Source: DAOTMI01 sp964605545 (GTDB taxonomy: Bacteria; Patescibacteriota; Microgenomatia; UBA12405). Taken from it: a DNA stretch of 21,130 nt. Within the stretch, counting starts at the first letter, position 1. Each line of letters begins with the position of its first letter. The notes beneath the pieces are model-generated. The model had not been told where the DNA came from. It made no database searches and worked only from the letters and a program-made list of their open reading frames with translations. Location of the stretch: the NCBI GenBank assembly GCA_964605545.1, contig CAZSCX010000007.1, positions 1-21,130 of the forward strand. Direction: 5' to 3'. Shown here one piece after another: positions 7,601 through 13,629 of the stretch. The position numbers and the translations under genes are program-made.

Positions 7601-8030
7601 TTTCAAAATTATAACCACCAAAAGAAATAACTCTAGAATGGCTTTTTTAACCTTAGAAGACGAAACCGGTAAAATAGAAACCGTTCTTTTCCCCAAAACC
7701 TATGAATCTTTCAAAGATCTCTTAATCGAAAACCGAGCTGTTTATATTGAAGGTAAAACAAACCTTCGCGAAGGAAATTTATCGATTATTATCGATCTAA
7801 TTTCACTTGATGCTCCCAAAAAATCATCAAAATACAATTTTATAATTAAAGTTCCTCCAAAAACTTCTCAAACCCAACTCATGTCTCTCAATAAACTTCT
7901 CAAAAAGAATCCTAATGGTGATAGGGGATTGATTATTCTCCCTAATGGAAAAAATATTCCCATCGGCTACGGTGTTAACTATTCACCCTCCCTTCAACAA
8001 CAGATTGACGAAATACTTAATCTAAGCTAA
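4614..8030 (+). CDS. dnaE: DNA polymerase III alpha subunit (replicative polymerase)
   Basis: 1138 aa, close to the usual DnaE length (E. coli 1160). The N-terminal PHP domain starts with FVHLHVHTEYSLLDG and keeps further His/Asp ligands (SITDHGNMYG, TNDSHYLNK). The polymerase core has RGSAGGSLVSYVLG and the catalytic aspartates Asp396 and Asp398 (PDIDLDVAD) and Asp553 (IKFDILGIRNL), matching E. coli D401, D403 and D555 in spacing. The fingers region YRPGPMGIIPEYI and FNKAHAASYGMLAYRTAYMK are typical. A helix-hairpin-helix region (LSGIKNVGDAAIDNI) and a C-terminal OB fold (about 980-1060) follow. There is no intein. It elongates both strands at the replication fork; the holA-like gene at 9924 is a likely partner of the same machine. 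Confidence 0.98.
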   Translation: MPSFVHLHVHTEYSLLDGLTNIKKYVQKIKALGMTACSITDHGNMYGAIEFYKTCQKEGIKPIIGCEVYLSPTTRFDRNNENRRNNHLILLAKNQLGYKNLMKIVSIAHIEGFYYKPRIDWETLEKYHQGLICSSACIEGEIAKLVLDNNFDKAESRAKDYQKIFGDDYYLEIQSHPSMKNQDIANQGIIKISRKLGIPLIATNDSHYLNKEDSFAQDILMMINTQTTINDEKRLSMINCPDLYVKSAQEMIESFPQYPDAIENTVKIAEKCNLDIEIGKWYFPVYPLQKGKTINEILKELTFNTAKELYGNLTQEIIDRLNLELDVICSKGYANYFLIMRDFIDWCEKNNTPTNTRGSAGGSLVSYVLGITSVDPLIYQLPFERFLNKDRPSPPDIDLDVADDQRQNMLYHIIDQYGKDAVAQVCTFGRMMARGAVRDTARVLGYEYAIGDKISKLIPFGSQGFPMSIEKALQITPELKALYDTDPEAKKILSTAKQIEGNARHISVHACAIVVSPTTINDFCPTQIETGGDKTITQYEMHACEDVGLIKFDILGIRNLSFLRQAVINVKQTKNIDINLRKIPLDDKKTFDMLSNGNTMGVFQLSGDGMTKWIKELKPNRVEDLMAMVALYRPGPMGIIPEYIARKNGTSPIVYIDPKLEKYLKKSYGLLVYQDDCLYTAIELAGYNWVEVDKFRKAIGKKIPEEMAAQKEKFIDGCINNGYTKEKAKEIFSYIEPFTSYGFNKAHAASYGMLAYRTAYMKANYPVEYMCALLTAESGETEKVTDGVNECRKLGIIVSPPDINKSKKGFIVEENSASTEKMAIRFGLSGIKNVGDAAIDNILTERETNGNFVNFNDFCLRVDSQKVNKRVLESLIKVGALDQFGDRNALLSYIDKVRNDAEKSISKKNSGQFGLFDTPTKATSKIAPPSDNLPQVEPMSEKEKLALEKELLGIFVTENPLLKILSPFEEYGFPKISAILEKQADSTVKFAASVNRFKIITTKRNNSRMAFLTLEDETGKIETVLFPKTYESFKDLLIENRAVYIEGKTNLREGNLSIIIDLISLDAPKKSSKYNFIIKVPPKTSQTQLMSLNKLLKKNPNGDRGLIILPNGKNIPIGYGVNYSPSLQQQIDEILNLS

Positions 8031-8033
8031 AAT
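8028..8033 (+). promoter_or_regulatory. -10 box (TAAAAT) of rplS
   Basis: TAAAAT overlaps the dnaE stop codon (TAA at 8028-8030) and ends 11 nt before the rplS ATG. Confidence 0.4.
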
Positions 8034-8044
8034 ACCAAAGTCTT

Positions 8045-8356
8045 ATGGCTATAAAATTTACTCATAACAATCTAGAATTTTTTGTTGGCGATACCCTTCG
8101 GGTTAACTACAAAATTAAAGAAAAAGATAAAGAAAGAGTTCAAGCTTTCGAGGGAATTTTGATTGCTATTCAGGGAACAGGTGAAAACAAAAATATTGTA
8201 ATTAAAAAGGAAGCTTCCGATAGCATTACTGTCGAAAGAATTTTTCCCACAAATTCACCTCTAATTGACTCAATCAAAAAACTTCGTTCTCCCAAAACCA
8301 AAATTCGTCGAGCCAAATTATATTACCTTCGCTCTCCCAAAGCAAGAAAAATATAA
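8045..8356 (+). CDS. rplS: 50S ribosomal protein L19
   Basis: 103 aa, slightly shorter than the usual 115 because the first N-terminal helix is missing. The diagnostic stretches are present: FVGDTLRVNYKIKEKDKERV, QAFEGILIA, SITVERIFPTNSPLIDSI and the C-terminal RRAKLYYLR. L19 lies at the interface of the ribosomal subunits. The gene is not with trmD/rpsP, its usual partners, but alone between dnaE and tRNA-Lys. Its stop codon lies inside the -10 box of the tRNA-Lys promoter. Confidence 0.97.
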   Translation: MAIKFTHNNLEFFVGDTLRVNYKIKEKDKERVQAFEGILIAIQGTGENKNIVIKKEASDSITVERIFPTNSPLIDSIKKLRSPKTKIRRAKLYYLRSPKARKI

Positions 8357-8357
8357 T
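8352..8357 (+). promoter_or_regulatory. -10 box (TATAAT) of tRNA-Lys, overlapping the rplS stop
   Basis: TATAAT contains the rplS stop codon and ends 6 nt before the first base of mature tRNA-Lys (8364). At normal spacing, transcription would start at or within a base or two of the mature 5' end. Confidence 0.5.
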
Positions 8358-8363
8358 CCACCC

Positions 8364-8437
8364 GGGTCTTTAGCTCAGTTGGTTAGAGCATCTGCCTTTT
8401 AAGCAGGTGGTCGTGGGTTCGAATCCCACAAGACCCA
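8364..8437 (+). tRNA. tRNA-Lys (TTT)
   Basis: Acceptor GGGTCTT/AAGACCC, D stem GCTC/GAGC, anticodon stem TCTGC/GCAGG with loop CTTTTAA (anticodon TTT), T stem GTGGG/CCCAC around TTCGAAT, discriminator A. CCA is not encoded. Confidence 0.97.
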
Positions 8438-8440
8438 CAT

Positions 8441-8458
8441 AAAAATAACGCTATTTTT
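8441..8458. terminator. AT-rich hairpin with T-run after tRNA-Lys
   Basis: AAAAATA-acgc-TATTTTT directly after tRNA-Lys, giving a T-run on the plus strand; in the other direction it covers the stop codon of the convergent 291-aa gene. A weak all-AT stem, but well placed between convergent genes. Confidence 0.35.
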
Positions 8459-9326
8459 TCTTCACCACATTTGGCGGTTTTTGTGACATTTCTATTGCAT
8501 ATTTAACCGCCATTTCGGACAAAATATCACTAGAATATTTTCCAGCATATTCACTTAACCAGTTCTTCATATTTTCAGTTACTAATCCAGAAAAACTATT
8601 TTCTTTAGAATCAGCGGCAATATTTGTTCTACCAAGTTCTCTTTTTCCTTCACTAATATTATTTTCCTTCATCCAACTCCTTAAAGTATTTAATACTTCT
8701 TCACCATTATTTTCATTTTTAAAATGTACAACTATCGAATCATTATGTGCCAAAAAACTAGTCAAATTCCTAGGAACTTTTATCTTTATTACATCATCAG
8801 TTTCTACAGCCAATTCTCTTAATTTCTCTGCAATTTCAGGAAGATGCTGAATAAAAGAATATTCATTCATTGGAACAGTAAGATATGCCTTTCGATTATT
8901 TTCTTCTCTGTCATTAACTTCTGGTCTCGTATTTATTCCAAACCAAGCCGGATTATCGTCACAACTCAGATTGTCTTTTTGTTTAATATATTCCTCAATT
9001 GACCCCAAAGTTTTTTTATACCATTCTCTTTGCGGATTTAGAGTTTTCATTTTTTTATCAAGTCCACCATCGGCTTGTTCGTAAAATTTAATGTAATCAC
9101 CTCTTTTAGTAAGCATATCATTAATATGTGTCCCTAGGGCCAATACGGCATTTTCGTCTAACTTTCCATTATCTTTATCTAAGATTGATTTTATTTTATT
9201 CTTTGCTGAAACAACATTTTCTAAATTCATATATGGTTCAGCGTTAATTTCTTTCGGAACAATCTTTTGGGGACTTATTGCTACACTATTTGACACCTCT
9301 ACAACACCAACACCACTATCTATCAT
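8451..9326 (-). CDS. Hypothetical protein, faint likeness to HopA1-type proteins
   Basis: A 291-aa soluble, charged protein without signal peptide or membrane segments. The first 30 residues look disordered. The central block has strand-helix-strand character: RKAYLTVPMNEYSFIQHLPE, then a helix, then IKIKVPRNL and DSIVVHFKNEN, followed by a helix EEVLNTLRSWMKEN. The order (Y-x-L/N strand, helix, basic strand, D-x-x-V-x-F strand) reminds me of HopA1-like proteins, but this is a weak impression and no catalytic residues can be named. The start ATG at 9326 follows a TACATT box by 6 nt. It is divergent from lgt across 38 bp and convergent with tRNA-Lys. Confidence 0.75.
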   Translation of the reverse strand: MIDSGVGVVEVSNSVAISPQKIVPKEINAEPYMNLENVVSAKNKIKSILDKDNGKLDENAVLALGTHINDMLTKRGDYIKFYEQADGGLDKKMKTLNPQREWYKKTLGSIEEYIKQKDNLSCDDNPAWFGINTRPEVNDREENNRKAYLTVPMNEYSFIQHLPEIAEKLRELAVETDDVIKIKVPRNLTSFLAHNDSIVVHFKNENNGEEVLNTLRSWMKENNISEGKRELGRTNIAADSKENSFSGLVTENMKNWLSEYAGKYSSDILSEMAVKYAIEMSQKPPNVVKKK

Positions 9327-9332
9327 AAAACA

Positions 9333-9338
9333 AATGTA
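9333..9338 (-). promoter_or_regulatory. -10 box (TACATT) of the 291-aa gene
   Basis: TACATT on the minus strand ends 6 nt before the ATG at 9326. Confidence 0.4.
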
Positions 9339-9350
9339 TCATAAATATAG

Positions 9351-9356
9351 TATAAT
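9351..9356 (+). promoter_or_regulatory. -10 box (TATAAT) of lgt
   Basis: TATAAT ends 8 nt before the ATG at 9365, in the 38-bp divergent gap. Confidence 0.55.
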
Positions 9357-9364
9357 ACAATGCA

Positions 9365-9967
9365 ATGTTTTCACCCTACGGCCTCTTCATTGGCATTTCC
9401 ATTGTTGTTTTTTTAAATTACTTTGAAAAAAAACACAAATATATTCCACTTGCCTTAATAATTTTTGCCTTTTTAGGCGCTCGTCTCTATTTCGTCCTTG
9501 CTCAATTACCATATTTTTTGCAAAATCCTTCTCAAATTTTGAACACTCGTGTTGGGGGACTGGGAATCTTTGGCGGCATTATTGCCACAATAATTTATTT
9601 ATTAATATTCTGCAAAATTAAAAAAATTAAATTTATTAAATTTACCGATTCTTTTATTACGATTATTCCACTTAGTCAAGCAATCGGTAGAATAGGCAAT
9701 ATAATCAATCACGAAATTTATCCTGTTTGTATTTATGAATTATTTTTAGATTTAATTATCTATTTCATTTTATTAAAGTCAAAGAAAAACCAAACCGCAA
9801 TTTATATAATTTCTTATAGCCTTGTCCGTTTTATTTTAGAATTTTTGCGTACCGACGCCCTACCATTTTACCTTGGCAACCTTATCAGCCTTATAGGAAT
9901 AATAATCGGTATAATACTACTTAATGATCAGAATCTTTCACGGCGACGATCTCACAAAAAGTCGTGA
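9365..9967 (+). CDS. lgt: Prolipoprotein diacylglyceryl transferase, compact form
   Basis: A 200-aa multi-pass membrane enzyme that attaches diacylglycerol to the lipobox cysteine of lipoproteins. Diagnostic stretches: GARLYFVLAQ, RVGGLGIFGG (about 62-71), the signature QAIGRIGNIINHEIYP with catalytic-region Arg and Asn, IYELFLDL, and LVRFILEFLRTD near the C-terminus (equivalent to the R..EF.R of E. coli Lgt). The E. coli enzyme has 291 aa; the N-terminal membrane helices and periplasmic loops are much reduced here, as seen in CPR proteins. The last 44 bases overlap the next gene. Confidence 0.85.
   Translation: MFSPYGLFIGISIVVFLNYFEKKHKYIPLALIIFAFLGARLYFVLAQLPYFLQNPSQILNTRVGGLGIFGGIIATIIYLLIFCKIKKIKFIKFTDSFITIIPLSQAIGRIGNIINHEIYPVCIYELFLDLIIYFILLKSKKNQTAIYIISYSLVRFILEFLRTDALPFYLGNLISLIGIIIGIILLNDQNLSRRRSHKKS
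9910..9915 (+). promoter_or_regulatory. -10 box (TATAAT) inside lgt for the holA-like gene
   Basis: TATAAT ends 8 nt before the ATG at 9924, within the lgt reading frame. It supports that start and thus the 44-bp gene overlap. Confidence 0.5.
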
Positions 9968-10508
9968 TGCTTTTAATCTTTCTTTGGGACTTCTAAAAGG
10001 CGATATTCTCCGTCTTGAAGGCAAAACTGTTGATATCAATAAAGTAAATAATTTCCTCGAAGGTGCTTCGCTTTTTGCCCAAGATAAATATTTGGCAATT
10101 TCTAATTTTTTTTCTATTCCTAAACCAAACAAAGATAAATTACAAAAAATTTTTATTAAAACCAATACTGATATTTATATTTGGCAAGATAAAAAAATTA
10201 GTGCTACTGACTTAAAATCTTTCCCAAAAGCAAAAATAAATTATTTCCCTTTACCTAGCACTCTATTTTTTTGTCTAAATCAAATCCGTCCTCACAATAT
10301 CAAGAATTTTGCCAAAGCTTATGAAACCGCCCTGGAAACCGTTCCTTTTGATTTATTATTTTTTATGATCAAGAAGAAACTTCGTCAAGAAATTTATAAA
10401 AAAGCTTATCTCCAATTAATCGAATTGGATTATCAAAACAAAACCGGTACTCTTACTATCAGTAAAGAAATTGCCTTACTTCGCATCATGATGAACCTGC
10501 TCTCTTGA
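9924..10508 (+). CDS. Short DNA polymerase III delta-like protein (HolA-like)
   Basis: 194 aa. The N-terminus IRIFHGDDLTKSRDAF resembles the start of clamp-loader delta subunits (I-x-x-x-G-x-D-x-x-x-x-R), followed by a helix/strand order typical of their degenerate AAA+ domain: a segment ending SLFAQDKYLAISNF, matching the delta pattern LFxxxxLxxIxN, then TDIYIWQDKKI and YFPLPSTLFFCLNQIRPHN. There is no Walker A motif, as expected for delta. At 194 aa it lacks the C-terminal collar domain of full delta (about 340 aa), so it is either a minimal delta or a related protein. It overlaps lgt by 44 bp. The partner would be the clamp loader serving DnaE. Confidence 0.55.
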   Translation: MIRIFHGDDLTKSRDAFNLSLGLLKGDILRLEGKTVDINKVNNFLEGASLFAQDKYLAISNFFSIPKPNKDKLQKIFIKTNTDIYIWQDKKISATDLKSFPKAKINYFPLPSTLFFCLNQIRPHNIKNFAKAYETALETVPFDLLFFMIKKKLRQEIYKKAYLQLIELDYQNKTGTLTISKEIALLRIMMNLLS

Positions 10509-10515
10509 TTTGTGA

Positions 10516-10521
10516 TATCAT
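10516..10521 (+). promoter_or_regulatory. -10 box (TATCAT) of ppsA
   Basis: TATCAT ends 6 nt before the ATG at 10528; the gap after the holA-like gene is 19 bp. Confidence 0.45.
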
Positions 10522-10527
10522 TTTTTA

Positions 10528-12774
10528 ATGCCCAAAAATATTCTTTATTTTAAAGAAATTTCCTATGAAGACATTCCAATAGTCGGAGGTAAAGGTGGAA
10601 ATTTAGGAGAAATGTATAACTTGGGTATTCCAGTCCCAAACGGTTTTGTTGTTACTACCGCCGCTTACTACCATTTTCTTGAAATAAACAATCTTATCCC
10701 AAAAATTAAAGAAATATTAAAAAATCTAAATCCCGACAATCCCGATAATTTATTCGCTGCTTCCAAAAAAGTAAAAACTTTAATTAAATCTGCACCTTTT
10801 GACCAAGAAACAATTGAAGAAATAAACAAAGCTTACAAAACACTTGGCAAAATTCCCGTTGCCGTCAGATCATCTGCCACCGCCGAAGACAGCGCTGACG
10901 CTTCTTTCGCCGGTCAACAAGAAACTTTTTTAAATGTCTTGGGTGAAAAACATGTTTTAAATCGCATCCGTGATTGTTGGGCTTCTCTTTTCACTCCTCG
11001 TTCTATTTTTTATCGCAGTAAAAAAAGAATTGACCATTTTAAAGTCGGTGTCGCTGTTCCTGTCCAAAAAATGGTTCAATCCGATGTTTCCGGTATTATC
11101 TTTACAATCAATCCCGTTTCCAACGATAAATCTCAAATAATTCTCGAGGCAATTTTTGGCCTTGGTGAATATATCGTTCAAGGTGTTGTCACTCCAGACC
11201 AATTTATCGTCGACAAAAATAAATGGGAATTAATTCAAAAAACCCATGTCTCTCAAGATATTAAATTAATCAAATCAAAAATAGAAACTAAGGAAGTAAA
11301 AATTCCTAAAAAAGAACAAGATAAACAAAAAATAAACGATGAAACTATTATTAAACTTGCCAAAATTGCCCAAAAATTACACAATCATTATGGTAAGGCT
11401 CAAGATATTGAATTTGCCATAGAAAAAGGAAATATTTATATTGTTCAAACCCGTCCCATTACCACCATTCTAAGTAACCAAAAAACTCTTGATGCCCAAC
11501 AATTAATTACCAAAGCTCCCGATTTAAAAGGCGAACAGGCCTCTCCGGGAACTGCTACCGGCACAGTTATCATTATTGAATCACCCAAAGAAATCAATCG
11601 TGTTAAAGAAGGACAAATTTTAGTTACTTCTATGACTACTCCCGATTTTGTCCCCGCTATGAAAAAAGTAAATGGAATCATTACCGATAAAGGCGGTCAA
11701 ACATCACACGCCGCCATTGTTTCTCGCGAACTTGGTGTTCCCTGTGTTGTTGGCACCAAAACCGCTACCAAATTTTTAAAAGAAGGCGATATTGTCACTC
11801 TAAATGGCACCACCGGTGAAGTTTGGAAAGGGGATTTAACTAACTCTACTATTCCTACTACCAGAAAAATTCAAATTCATCAAAAAACTGCCACCAAAGT
11901 TTATGTAAATTTAGGCGAACCGGAATTAGCCGAAGATATCGCCAAAAAGAATTGTGACGGCGTTGGCCTCTTACGCGCCGAATTTATGATTGCCAACATC
12001 GGTATTCATCCTAAAAAACTAATTGCCGATCATCAAGAAAAAATATATATCAACAAATTAGCCAAAGATATGGTTAAATTTTGCAAAGCATTTTCCCCTC
12101 GGCCAATCATTTATCGGGCTACCGACTTCAAAACCAATGAATATCGTTTTCTAAAATATGGTAAATATTATGAACCGGAAGAACCAAATCCGATGCTTGG
12201 TTTCCGTGGCGCCAGCCGATACATTGCTTGCCCCGACGTTTTTATGATGGAACTTGAAGCCATAAAACTTGTCAGAAACAAATACGGTTTCAAAAATATC
12301 TGGCTGATGATTCCCTTTGTTCGTACCCCCAATGAATTAATTCAAGTCAAAAGAATAATTGCCTCAGCCGGACTCCTCCGCACCCCATCATTCAAATTAT
12401 TTATGATGGCCGAAATTCCCAGTAATGTAATTCTTTTAGATAAATTTATCGATGTTGGCATTGATGGTATCTCCATAGGCAGTAACGATCTAACTATGTT
12501 GACTCTAGGCCTTGATCGCGATAACGCCGAGGTTGCCAATACTTTTAATGAAATGGACCCCGCCGTTCTTTGGAGCCTAAAAAGATTAGTCAAAAAAGCC
12601 CACAAAAGGGGAATAATGGTCGGTATCTGCGGCCAAGCTCCCAGTAATTATCCCGATCTTGTCGAAAAATTAGTTAAATGGGGGATAAGCAGTGTTTCTG
12701 TTTCTCCCGATGCTATCGATAGAACCCGTGAAATCGTCGCCTGGGCCGAAAACCGCAAAATCAAGAAGAAATAA
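10528..12774 (+). CDS. ppsA: Phosphoenolpyruvate synthase
   Basis: 748 aa (E. coli 792). Converts pyruvate, ATP and water to PEP, AMP and phosphate. Domains in order: N-terminal ATP-binding domain starting VGGKGGNLGEMYNLGIPVP, with VRSSATAEDSADASFAGQQE (about 113-132) and IYIVQTRPI closing it; the central phosphohistidine swivel domain with GGQTSHAAIVSRE, catalytic His394; and the C-terminal PEP-binding TIM barrel with YRATDFKTNEYR, NPMLGFRGASRY, MAEIPSN, ISIGSNDLTML and the catalytic Cys701 in GICGQAPS. All key residues are present, so it should be active. In a reduced metabolism it could run gluconeogenically or, with AMP, make ATP from PEP. It has its own promoter and no linked pathway genes. 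Confidence 0.97.
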   Translation: MPKNILYFKEISYEDIPIVGGKGGNLGEMYNLGIPVPNGFVVTTAAYYHFLEINNLIPKIKEILKNLNPDNPDNLFAASKKVKTLIKSAPFDQETIEEINKAYKTLGKIPVAVRSSATAEDSADASFAGQQETFLNVLGEKHVLNRIRDCWASLFTPRSIFYRSKKRIDHFKVGVAVPVQKMVQSDVSGIIFTINPVSNDKSQIILEAIFGLGEYIVQGVVTPDQFIVDKNKWELIQKTHVSQDIKLIKSKIETKEVKIPKKEQDKQKINDETIIKLAKIAQKLHNHYGKAQDIEFAIEKGNIYIVQTRPITTILSNQKTLDAQQLITKAPDLKGEQASPGTATGTVIIIESPKEINRVKEGQILVTSMTTPDFVPAMKKVNGIITDKGGQTSHAAIVSRELGVPCVVGTKTATKFLKEGDIVTLNGTTGEVWKGDLTNSTIPTTRKIQIHQKTATKVYVNLGEPELAEDIAKKNCDGVGLLRAEFMIANIGIHPKKLIADHQEKIYINKLAKDMVKFCKAFSPRPIIYRATDFKTNEYRFLKYGKYYEPEEPNPMLGFRGASRYIACPDVFMMELEAIKLVRNKYGFKNIWLMIPFVRTPNELIQVKRIIASAGLLRTPSFKLFMMAEIPSNVILLDKFIDVGIDGISIGSNDLTMLTLGLDRDNAEVANTFNEMDPAVLWSLKRLVKKAHKRGIMVGICGQAPSNYPDLVEKLVKWGISSVSVSPDAIDRTREIVAWAENRKIKKK

Positions 12775-12777
12775 CCA

Positions 12778-12984
12778 CTATTTTCTATCTTTTGTCTTGG
12801 TATTTATATTTTTATCCAGCCTATTGATAAATCCCGAAATCTTAGCAGGAAACAAATTCTTGTTAGTATTCATACTTCTCCTTTCACGAATCATACCCGC
12901 CAGCATCCCTAAACAAAAAACATATTCCAAATCCTCTTTATCTAACTCTTGTTTTGTATTACCCACATCAGTTTCTTTACTCAT
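12778..12984 (-). CDS. Small hypothetical protein
   Basis: A 68-aa soluble, basic protein that I do not recognise: MSKETDVGNTKQELDKEDLE, then a hydrophobic helix around YVFCLGMLAGMIRERR, then a Lys/Asn-rich tail. A GTG at 12990 is in frame, but the TACAAT box at 12991-12996 ends 6 nt before the ATG at 12984, which makes that start more likely. It is convergent with ppsA, 3 bp apart. Some gene-like features (promoter, helix pattern), but it could still be spurious. The plus-strand frame across it is open too but has no promoter. Confidence 0.55.
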   Translation of the reverse strand: MSKETDVGNTKQELDKEDLEYVFCLGMLAGMIRERRSMNTNKNLFPAKISGFINRLDKNINTKTKDRK

Positions 12985-12990
12985 AAGCAC

Positions 12991-12996
12991 ATTGTA
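12991..12996 (-). promoter_or_regulatory. -10 box (TACAAT) of the 68-aa gene
   Basis: TACAAT on the minus strand, 6 nt before the ATG at 12984. Confidence 0.4.
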
Positions 12997-13018
12997 TCAC
13001 AACAAATTTTTCTCAATT

Positions 13019-13036
13019 AAACACCACCACCATCTC
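13019..13036. repeat. 18-bp direct repeat, left copy (displaced rsmI 3' end)
   Basis: AAACACCACCACCATCTC, identical to 13636-13653, which encodes the end of RsmI. On the minus strand it reads GAG ATG GTG GTG GTG TTT AAT TGA, that is EMVVVFN then a stop, in the same frame as the real end EMVVVFG. It looks like the old 3' end of rsmI, now about 0.6 kb away, with the DUF559 unit between. Confidence 0.6.
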
Positions 13037-13050
13037 ACCAAAATCCAATC

Positions 13051-13107
13051 AATCTCTCTTGATAAAGAGGGTCCCCTCCGATAATTATCGGAGCAGGAGG
13101 AGATTTA
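13051..13107 (+). repeat. Two-hairpin repeat module M2
   Basis: Outer strands AATCTC/GAGATT; hairpin A CTCTCTT-gata-AAGAGGG (13054-13071, one wobble); hairpin B a perfect 18-bp palindrome CTCCGATAATTATCGGAG (13076-13093). Its final TTA is the stop codon of the DUF559 gene, so gene and module are fused. Confidence 0.75.
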
Positions 13108-13494
13108 TGCCTGAGAATTGGCAATACCAAATTCTTTTTCTCTCTCTTTGATATTCAATTTAATATCATCAAAAACATATTCTAATTTATGTTTTACTAT
13201 TTCATCTTCATAATGAAGAATTTTTATACCTTTTTGTTTTAATTTAAAGTCTCTATCAAAATCATAGTTTTCTTTCAAGTCATGTGTCGAACCATCGATC
13301 TCAATTGCCAACATTAATTTGGAACAATAGAAATCAACAATATATTGACCAATTGGTTTTTGACGAAGAAAACGATATCCCAATCTGTCTTTTCTCAAAA
13401 TCATATTCCAAACTAACAATTCTGCCTTGGTAGCTTTATTGCGATTCTCACTGGTATATTTACGTGTATTTTCGGTGTAATCGATATATTTCAT
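13105..13494 (-). CDS. DUF559 (Vsr-like) endonuclease-fold protein
   Basis: A 129-aa protein of the DUF559 family, which has the Vsr/PD-(D/E)xK nuclease fold. Signature parts: NKATKAELLVWNMIL (about 18-32, with the conserved Glu), LGYRFLRQKPIGQYIVDFYC with the catalytic-type Asp in VDF, and LAIEIDGSTHD with the second acidic residue and His. A strand and helix follow (GIKILHYEDEIVKHKLEYVFDDI). The residues for activity look intact. Its stop codon lies in repeat module M2 and its -10 box (13501-13506) ends 6 bp before module M3. These surroundings and the flanking rsmI direct repeat suggest a mobile unit. DUF559 genes are widespread, with no settled function. Confidence 0.92.
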   Translation of the reverse strand: MKYIDYTENTRKYTSENRNKATKAELLVWNMILRKDRLGYRFLRQKPIGQYIVDFYCSKLMLAIEIDGSTHDLKENYDFDRDFKLKQKGIKILHYEDEIVKHKLEYVFDDIKLNIKEREKEFGIANSQA

Positions 13495-13500
13495 AGATAA

Positions 13501-13506
13501 ATTTTA
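13501..13506 (-). promoter_or_regulatory. -10 box (TAAAAT) of the DUF559 gene
   Basis: TAAAAT on the minus strand, 6 nt before the ATG at 13494. Hairpin A of module M3 begins 7 bp further upstream. Confidence 0.45.
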
Positions 13507-13512
13507 ATTAAT

Positions 13513-13629
13513 GCTCCTTGATAAAGGAGCTGGCACGAGCAAAGCGAGTGACTGAAGATTTATTTATTCGAATAGATAAATCTCCCTGTTCGCCTGCTGG
13601 CGAACTTCCCTCTTTGTCAAGAGGGTTTA
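13513..13629. repeat. Inverted pair of repeat modules M3 and M4
   Basis: M3 (plus): hairpin A GCTCCTT-gata-AAGGAGC (13513-13530), an imperfect GC-rich arm, then AGATTTA. M4 (minus orientation): hairpin A CCCTCTT-gaca-AAGAGGG next to the rsmI stop, hairpin B GTTCGCC-agca-GGCGAAC, then GGGAGATTTA. The two AGATTTA ends face each other and form a near-perfect 28-bp palindrome centred on TATTCGAATA (about 13556-13583). Confidence 0.75.

Noticed and set aside
12692..13084. Plus-strand open frame of 130 codons
   Set aside because: Starts inside ppsA in another frame and runs antisense to the 68-aa gene and into module M2; composition is not protein-like.
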